DNA from: Solimonas sp040377605
GTDB lineage: Bacteria; Pseudomonadota; Gammaproteobacteria; Nevskiales; Nevskiaceae
Direction: 5' to 3'
Assembly (NCBI GenBank): GCA_040377605.1
Contig: JBEIOK010000114.1
Span: 1-9,049, forward strand
Length of the DNA stretch: 9,049 nt
The stretch's first letter is position 1; the number at the start of each line of letters is the position of its first letter. Of this stretch, positions 5,066-9,049 are shown in pieces. The notes beneath the pieces were generated by a model, which saw only the letters and a list, made by a program, of their open reading frames with translations, was not told the origin of the DNA and made no database searches. Both the position numbers and the translations under genes were made by a program.

Positions 5066-7148
5066 GTCGCCCGCGAGGGGTCCGCGTCCGCCGCTGACGC
5101 TGGATACCGAGCTCACCTACCTCAAGGGCGCGGGTCCCGCCGTCTCGATGCGTTTGCGCAGCTTGTCGCTGGTGCGCGTGCGCGACCTGCTGTTTCACCT
5201 GCCGCTGCGCTATGAGGACCGACGCCAGCATCAGCCGCTGGGGCGGCTGCGCCCCGGCGAGGATGCCTTGATCAGGGGGCGGATCACGGCGGCCGACGTG
5301 CGCTTCGGTCCGCGGCGCATGTTGCGGGTCGCACTCGACGACGGCACGGGCGGCCTGCTGCTGCGATTCTTTCATTTCAACGAAACCCAGAAACAGAATC
5401 TGGCCATCGGGCGCTGGCTGCAGGCCTACGGCACCGTGCGGGCCGGGGCCAGCGGTCCCGAGATCGTGCATCCGCAGTATCGCGTCGCCGACGCAGCGGA
5501 AGATCTGCTGCCGGAGGCGGGCCTGTCGCCCGTCTATCCGCTGACCACCGGCATCACGCAGCCGCGTCTGCGCGGTCTGATCGCGCAAGCACTGCAGCTC
5601 GCCGCCAGCGACCGTGAGCTCAATGCGCCGGTGCCGGGCCTGGAGGCGCACAGCACGGTTGCGGCCCTGGCGGTGATTCATCACCCGCGTGACGACCGGG
5701 ATGCGGCGGCCCTGCTGGCCGGCACGCATCCCGCGCAACGTCGTCTGGTGCGGGAGGAGTTACTTGCGCAACAGCTCACGCTGCGTCTGCTGCGTCAGCG
5801 TGTGCGGGAGAAGCCGGCGCTGCCGATGGCAAACGCCGGCGCGGCTGCGGCCGAACTGCTCGGAGGGTTGCCGTTTGCGGCGACGGGCGCCCAGCGCCGC
5901 GTACTCGACGAGGTCGCCGCCGACCTCGCGCAGCCGCGACCGATGCTGCGTCTGGTGCAGGGCGATGTCGGCAGCGGCAAGACTGTGATTGCGGCCGCTG
6001 CGTTGCTTGCGGCGGCACGTGCTGGTCTGCAGGGCGCGCTGGTGGCGCCGACCGAGCTGCTGGCCGAGCAGCACCATCGCACCTTGTCGCGCTGGCTGGC
6101 CCCGCTGGGGATCGAGCCCGTCTTCATTGCCAATCGTCTGAAGAAATCCGAGCGCACCCGGGTGCTTTTCGCGCTGGCGGATGGCAGCGCCGCGGTCACG
6201 GTCGGGACCCATGCCCTGTTTCAGGAGTCGGTGGCGTTCGCGCGACTGGCGCTGATCGCGGTCGATGAACAGCATCGCTTCGGCGTGCAGCAACGCCTGG
6301 CGTTGCGCGACAAGGGCGGGCGTACGACACCGCATCAGCTGATCCTGTCTGCCACGCCGATTCCGCGGACGCTGGCCCAATCCGTGTATGCCGATCTGGA
6401 CGTGTCGGTGATCGATGAATTGCCGCCGGGCCGCACGCCCATCGTCACCGTGGTGCTGTCGAATGAGCGACGCGACGAGGTGCTGGCGAGAATCGCGGAA
6501 GCCTGCCGCAGCGGACGCCAGGTCTACTGGGTCTGCACGCTGATCGAGGAGTCCGAAGAGCTCGACGCCCAGGCCGCCGAGGCCACGGCCACGCGTCTGC
6601 GCGAGGAGCTGCCTGGCGTGCGCGTGGGGCTGGTGCATGGACGTCTGAAATCGGACGAAAAGGATGCGCAGATGCGCGCGTTCCAAGATGGCGTGACGCA
6701 GTTGCTGGTCGCAACCACGGTGATCGAGGTCGGCGTCGATGTGCCCAATGCCAGCATCATGGTGGTCGAGAACGCCGAACGCCTGGGTCTGTCGCAGCTG
6801 CACCAGCTGCGCGGCCGCGTCGGGCGAGGCTCTCAGGCCAGCCAGTGCGTGCTGCTGTATCAGCCGCCACTGGGGGAGACGGCACGGGCGCGGTTGGAGA
6901 CGATGCGAACCACGGCGGATGGTTTCGTGATCGCGCAGCGTGATCTGGAGCTGCGCGGACCCGGGGAGCTCCTCGGTCGGCGCCAGACCGGCGAGATCGG
7001 TTTCAAGCTCGCGGACCCGGTCCGCGATGCGCCGGAAGTCCCCGCCCTACAGCCGTTGGCGGACCGGCTGCTGCTGCAGGAGCCTGCGCTGGCGCGTCGG
7101 CTGATCGCGCGCTGGATCGGCGATCCCGAGCGCTACGCCCGCGTCTGA
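5055..7148 (+). CDS. recG: ATP-dependent DNA helicase RecG
   Basis: RecG remodels stalled replication forks, Holliday junctions and R-loops on the nucleoid. From TTG 5055 it has 697 residues (E. coli has 693). It has the N-terminal wedge/OB region with LKGAGP (23-28) and HLPLRYEDR (48-56). Helicase motifs follow: GDVGSGKT (Walker A, 303-310), DEQH (404-407), SATPIPRTL (432-440), TTVIEVGVDVPNAS (554-567) and QLRGRVGRG (584-592). The C-terminal RecG signature RGPGELLGRRQTG is at 634-646. No in-frame ATG occurs before the wedge (first at 5148, which would remove LKGAGP). The candidates are TTG 5055, overlapping the ridA stop by 11 nt, or GTG 4989, overlapping by 77 nt. I prefer TTG for length and possible translational coupling. 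The exact start is uncertain. The gene ends 4 nt from the convergent regulator. Confidence 0.95.
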   Translation: MATKSPARGPRPPLTLDTELTYLKGAGPAVSMRLRSLSLVRVRDLLFHLPLRYEDRRQHQPLGRLRPGEDALIRGRITAADVRFGPRRMLRVALDDGTGGLLLRFFHFNETQKQNLAIGRWLQAYGTVRAGASGPEIVHPQYRVADAAEDLLPEAGLSPVYPLTTGITQPRLRGLIAQALQLAASDRELNAPVPGLEAHSTVAALAVIHHPRDDRDAAALLAGTHPAQRRLVREELLAQQLTLRLLRQRVREKPALPMANAGAAAAELLGGLPFAATGAQRRVLDEVAADLAQPRPMLRLVQGDVGSGKTVIAAAALLAAARAGLQGALVAPTELLAEQHHRTLSRWLAPLGIEPVFIANRLKKSERTRVLFALADGSAAVTVGTHALFQESVAFARLALIAVDEQHRFGVQQRLALRDKGGRTTPHQLILSATPIPRTLAQSVYADLDVSVIDELPPGRTPIVTVVLSNERRDEVLARIAEACRSGRQVYWVCTLIEESEELDAQAAEATATRLREELPGVRVGLVHGRLKSDEKDAQMRAFQDGVTQLLVATTVIEVGVDVPNASIMVVENAERLGLSQLHQLRGRVGRGSQASQCVLLYQPPLGETARARLETMRTTADGFVIAQRDLELRGPGELLGRRQTGEIGFKLADPVRDAPEVPALQPLADRLLLQEPALARRLIARWIGDPERYARV

Positions 7149-7152
7149 GGCG

Positions 7153-7995
7153 CTACTGCTTCTCGGTTTTTTTCTTCCGCGTCTCGCGGGGCGCCGGACG
7201 CTTGCTGGGCAGGTGCTCATAGATGTGGCTGAGCACATCGCCGAGATAGCGGTTGACCGCTTTCTCCATGGCACGCGCAACCTCGGCGTTGACGGCCAGA
7301 TCGGCGAGCGGACGTAGCCGCCAGATCGTTTCCGCCAGCCGGGGCACTTCGCCCGCCGGTGGCAGTCGGCCGTCGAGGTAGGGAGAGAAGACGTACTTCA
7401 CGGCCAGCTGCACGACCTCGGTCGCGACGCGATCGACGTTGCCGCGCAGCATGCGCAGCACGTCCAGCAGCTCGGTCAGCGGAATGCCCATGGCCACCAG
7501 CTGCTCGCCCGCGCGGATCAATTGCGGTCGTGGCGCCCGGTAGCGCAGCCCCTCCAGACGCAGCACGTCCAGCTCCGTGGCCTTGCCGATCGCGCGCCCG
7601 ACCTCGGTCATCGACAGGTTCTTGCCGAACATGCGGATCAGTTCCGGCATCGTGAAATAGACCGGCAGCTCCTCGGACCAGGGATGCGTGAGCGCGGATT
7701 CAAGGCCGAGCAACTGGCCTAGATCCTGTCCACTTTCCCAGGCCGCGATCAGCTCCGCAATGTTGGCCATCGTGTAGCCGCGCTCCAGCATCTGGCTGAT
7801 CACGCGCAGACGCGCCAGATGCGCCTCGGTGTAGATGCCTGCGCGGCCGCGACGCTGCGGCGGGGGCAGCAGTCCGCGATCCTGATACGCACGGACATTG
7901 CGCACGGTACTGTCGGCTGCGTGCGCCAACTGATCGATCGTATATTCCGTGCGCACCGAGACGGTGGACGAGGCGGTGGTCGTGCGCTTGCTCAT
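7153..7995 (-). CDS. MerR-family transcriptional regulator, long two-module form
   Basis: This 280-residue protein has a clear N-terminal MerR winged-helix domain. It reads YTIDQLAHAADSTVRNVRAY (18-37), the wing GLLPPPQRRGRAGIYTEAHL (41-60), then RLRVISQMLERGYTMANIAELI (62-83). The rest is unlike metal-sensing MerR proteins. There is no cysteine anywhere, and residues 114-184 look like a second, degraded MerR-type unit (FTMPELI near the start, LVAMGIPLTELLDVLRML at the end). A helical segment follows, then a lysine-rich tail (KKKTEKQ). From memory, long MerR-like proteins with an 'LLRAGEELVALGVPL'-type central motif are common in actinobacteria, so this may be a scattered subfamily. Target and ligand are unknown. 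It is divergent from ubiA across 73 nt, convergent with recG, and has a -10-like box 6 nt before its ATG with no Shine-Dalgarno. The DNA-binding role is firm, the regulon is not. Confidence 0.88.
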   Translation of the reverse strand: MSKRTTTASSTVSVRTEYTIDQLAHAADSTVRNVRAYQDRGLLPPPQRRGRAGIYTEAHLARLRVISQMLERGYTMANIAELIAAWESGQDLGQLLGLESALTHPWSEELPVYFTMPELIRMFGKNLSMTEVGRAIGKATELDVLRLEGLRYRAPRPQLIRAGEQLVAMGIPLTELLDVLRMLRGNVDRVATEVVQLAVKYVFSPYLDGRLPPAGEVPRLAETIWRLRPLADLAVNAEVARAMEKAVNRYLGDVLSHIYEHLPSKRPAPRETRKKKTEKQ

Positions 7996-8001
7996 GGTCC
8001 G

Positions 8002-8007
8002 ATGATA
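8002..8007 (-). promoter_or_regulatory. -10 element for the MerR-like gene, placed for a leaderless mRNA
   Basis: On the minus strand TATCAT (5 of 6 bases) is followed by CGGACC and then the ATG at 7995-7993. That is the same 6-nt spacing as at spoT. Initiation would fall at the start codon. No Shine-Dalgarno and no good -35 element are visible. Confidence 0.4.
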
Positions 8008-8031
8008 ACGGTTGGTGCCGCGGTGCTGGGT

Positions 8032-8037
8032 TATGCT
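8032..8037 (+). promoter_or_regulatory. Possible -10 element for ubiA
   Basis: TATGCT (4 of 6 bases) would start transcription near 8044, leaving a leader of about 25 nt before the ubiA ATG at 8069. It lies within 30 bp of the oppositely directed -10 of the regulator gene, so the two promoters would share DNA. No clear -35 element is seen. Confidence 0.3.
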
Positions 8038-8068
8038 CGCGGCGCTGCGCCCCGATGCCTGGATTGCG

Positions 8069-8935
8069 ATGCGCCAAAAACTGATCGATTACTGTCGCCT
8101 GATGCGGCTGGACCGGCCCATCGGCATCTATCTGCTGCTGTGGCCCACGTTGTGGGCACTTTGGCTCGCCGCTGACGGCGTTCCGGGGCTGCAGATCCTT
8201 GGGGTGTTCGTGCTGGGCACCGTGCTGATGCGCTCGGCCGGGTGCGCCATCAACGACTACGCCGACCGTGACTTCGATCCGCACGTGGACCGTACGCGGG
8301 AGCGACCGCTGGCAGCGGGACGGGTGACACCCGAAGAGGCCGTGCGCCTGTTTGTGGCGGTCTCGTTGATCGCCTTCGGGCTGCTGACGTCGTTGAAGAA
8401 CACGCTGGCGCTGATGCTCGCGATACCCGCGGTGGTGCTGGCGGCGAGCTATCCGTTCGCCAAGCGCTGGCTGGCGATGCCGCAGGCCGTGCTGGGACTG
8501 GCTTTTTCCTGGGGCATTCCGATGGCGTGGGCGGCAGTGCTGCACCGGGTCGACTGGCTGCCGGTCGCGCTGCTGATGGCCGCCAATCTATGTTGGGTCA
8601 TCGCCTATGACACCTACTACGCGATGGTGGATCGGGACGATGACCTCCGTATTGGCGTGAAATCCTCGGCCATCCTGTTCGGCCGCCACGATCGGCGCGT
8701 GATCCTCATCCTGCAACTGACCGCGCTGGCGTTGCTGGGACTGCTGGGTCTGCTGCTTGAATTGGGCATGGCCTGGAACCTAGGGCTGCTGGTGGCGATG
8801 CTGCTGGCACTGCATCAGCAGTGGATCACGCGGCAGCGGGACCCCGCGACCTGCTTCCGCGCGTTCCTGATCAATCACTACTTCGGTGCCGCAATCTTCA
8901 TTGGCTTAGCGCTGGATCGGCTGATCGCGGCCTAA
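8069..8935 (+). CDS. ubiA: 4-hydroxybenzoate polyprenyltransferase
   Basis: UbiA joins a polyprenyl chain to 4-hydroxybenzoate, the membrane-committing step of ubiquinone synthesis, in the cytoplasmic membrane with Mg2+. The 288 residues match E. coli UbiA (290). RLMRLDRPIG is at 10-19 and LLLWPTLWALW at 22-32. The first Asp-rich motif is NDYADRDFD (62-70), and the second is DTYYAMVDRDDD (181-192). Both carry the metal/diphosphate-binding aspartates. Several hydrophobic helices span the rest, for example 96-126 and 211-248. ATG 8069 is chosen because the usual family N-terminus starts there. It has a weak GGA 5 nt upstream. ATG 8033 and TTG 8012 are in-frame alternatives but overlap the putative promoter. 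ubiC, the partner of ubiA in E. coli, is not beside it. The regulator upstream is divergent, but no regulatory link is shown. Confidence 0.95.
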   Translation: MRQKLIDYCRLMRLDRPIGIYLLLWPTLWALWLAADGVPGLQILGVFVLGTVLMRSAGCAINDYADRDFDPHVDRTRERPLAAGRVTPEEAVRLFVAVSLIAFGLLTSLKNTLALMLAIPAVVLAASYPFAKRWLAMPQAVLGLAFSWGIPMAWAAVLHRVDWLPVALLMAANLCWVIAYDTYYAMVDRDDDLRIGVKSSAILFGRHDRRVILILQLTALALLGLLGLLLELGMAWNLGLLVAMLLALHQQWITRQRDPATCFRAFLINHYFGAAIFIGLALDRLIAA

Positions 8936-8951
8936 CGGCATCTGCAGACAG

Positions 8952-8972
8952 CGCGTGAACGTACTGCACGCG
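8952..8972 (+). repeat. Inverted repeat after ubiA
   Basis: CGCGTG (8952-8957) and CACGCG (8967-8972) are inverted around a 9-nt loop in the 52-nt gap after ubiA. No T tract follows, so it is a poor intrinsic terminator. It could be an operator for the next gene. Confidence 0.25.
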
Positions 8973-8987
8973 AACTTCCGAGGCCCT

Positions 8988-9049
8988 ATGCGCTCCTCTC
9001 TGATTTTTCTGTTGCTGCTCTGGCTTGCACCGATCGCTGCCCACGCAGC
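8988..9049 (+). CDS. Start of a secreted or periplasmic protein, cut by the window end
   Basis: ATG 8988 opens a frame that runs out of the window after 20 codons (MRSSLIFLLLLWLAPIAAHA). It has the form of a Sec signal peptide: a positive residue, a leucine-rich core and an AHA end fitting signal peptidase I cleavage. GAGG (8980-8983) lies 4 nt upstream of the ATG, a tight but possible ribosome site. The mature protein is outside the window, so its function cannot be judged. It may share transcription with ubiA, which ends 52 nt before. Confidence 0.6.
   Translation, partial: MRSSLIFLLLLWLAPIAAHA

Noticed and set aside
5760..6803. Minus-strand frame of 347 codons opposite recG
   Set aside because: It is a shadow of the recG coding frame with low-complexity Arg/Gln/His composition and no motif.
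8012..8068. 19-codon extension of ubiA from TTG 8012
   Set aside because: It would cover the putative -10 box, has no ribosome site, and UbiA proteins normally begin close to the chosen ATG 8069.
7700..8545. Minus-strand frame spanning the regulator start and ubiA
   Set aside because: It crosses two well-supported genes and the divergent promoter region, with only Arg/Gln/His-rich translation.

Overview
The window is GC-rich, tightly packed bacterial chromosome with a gammaproteobacterial core gene order: yicC, gmk, rpoZ, spoT, ridA and recG on the plus strand. These are followed by a convergent MerR-family regulator on the minus strand and a divergent ubiA on the plus strand. The protein sequences and the spoT-ridA-recG order suggest a GC-rich gammaproteobacterium of the Xanthomonadales/Nevskiales/Pseudomonas sort. 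I cannot name a genus. I see no insertion sequence, phage gene, CRISPR array, tRNA or rRNA.

Layout. Positions 1-128 are an AT-richer promoter/leader for a 55-residue lysine/alanine histone H1-like protein (129-296). Positions 297-531 hold a hairpin after that gene, a good sigma70-like promoter overlapping it (335-363), and then a very strong intrinsic terminator (391-429) that encloses an 11-codon ORF. The yicC promoter follows at about 504-509. yicC (532-1398) and gmk (1402-2034) are 3 nt apart. rpoZ (2084-2347) ends in a strong terminator (2370-2402). spoT (2448-4613) follows, with a -10-like box placed so that its mRNA may be leaderless. ridA (4679-5065) and recG (probably 5055-7148, TTG start) overlap. 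recG ends 4 nt from the end of the convergent regulator (7153-7995). ubiA (8069-8935) and the first 20 codons of a secreted protein (from 8988) close the window.

How the genes fit together. gmk makes GDP from GMP, rpoZ encodes the omega subunit that forms part of a ppGpp site on RNA polymerase, and spoT makes or breaks (p)ppGpp. yicC (ribonuclease), ridA (removal of reactive enamines) and recG (fork rescue) are housekeeping neighbours. ubiA makes a ubiquinone intermediate in the membrane.

Most worth a second look: (1) SpoT has an intact HD hydrolase site, but its synthetase loop reads EFDD, the acidic signature known from monofunctional RelA. (2) spoT and the MerR-like gene both have a -10-like hexamer exactly 6 nt before the ATG and no Shine-Dalgarno. 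(3) A promoter, 11-codon ORF and terminator cassette lies between the histone-like gene and yicC. (4) The MerR protein appears to carry a second, degenerate MerR-like module. The window is mostly conserved core genome. I did not find a clearly new multi-gene system.
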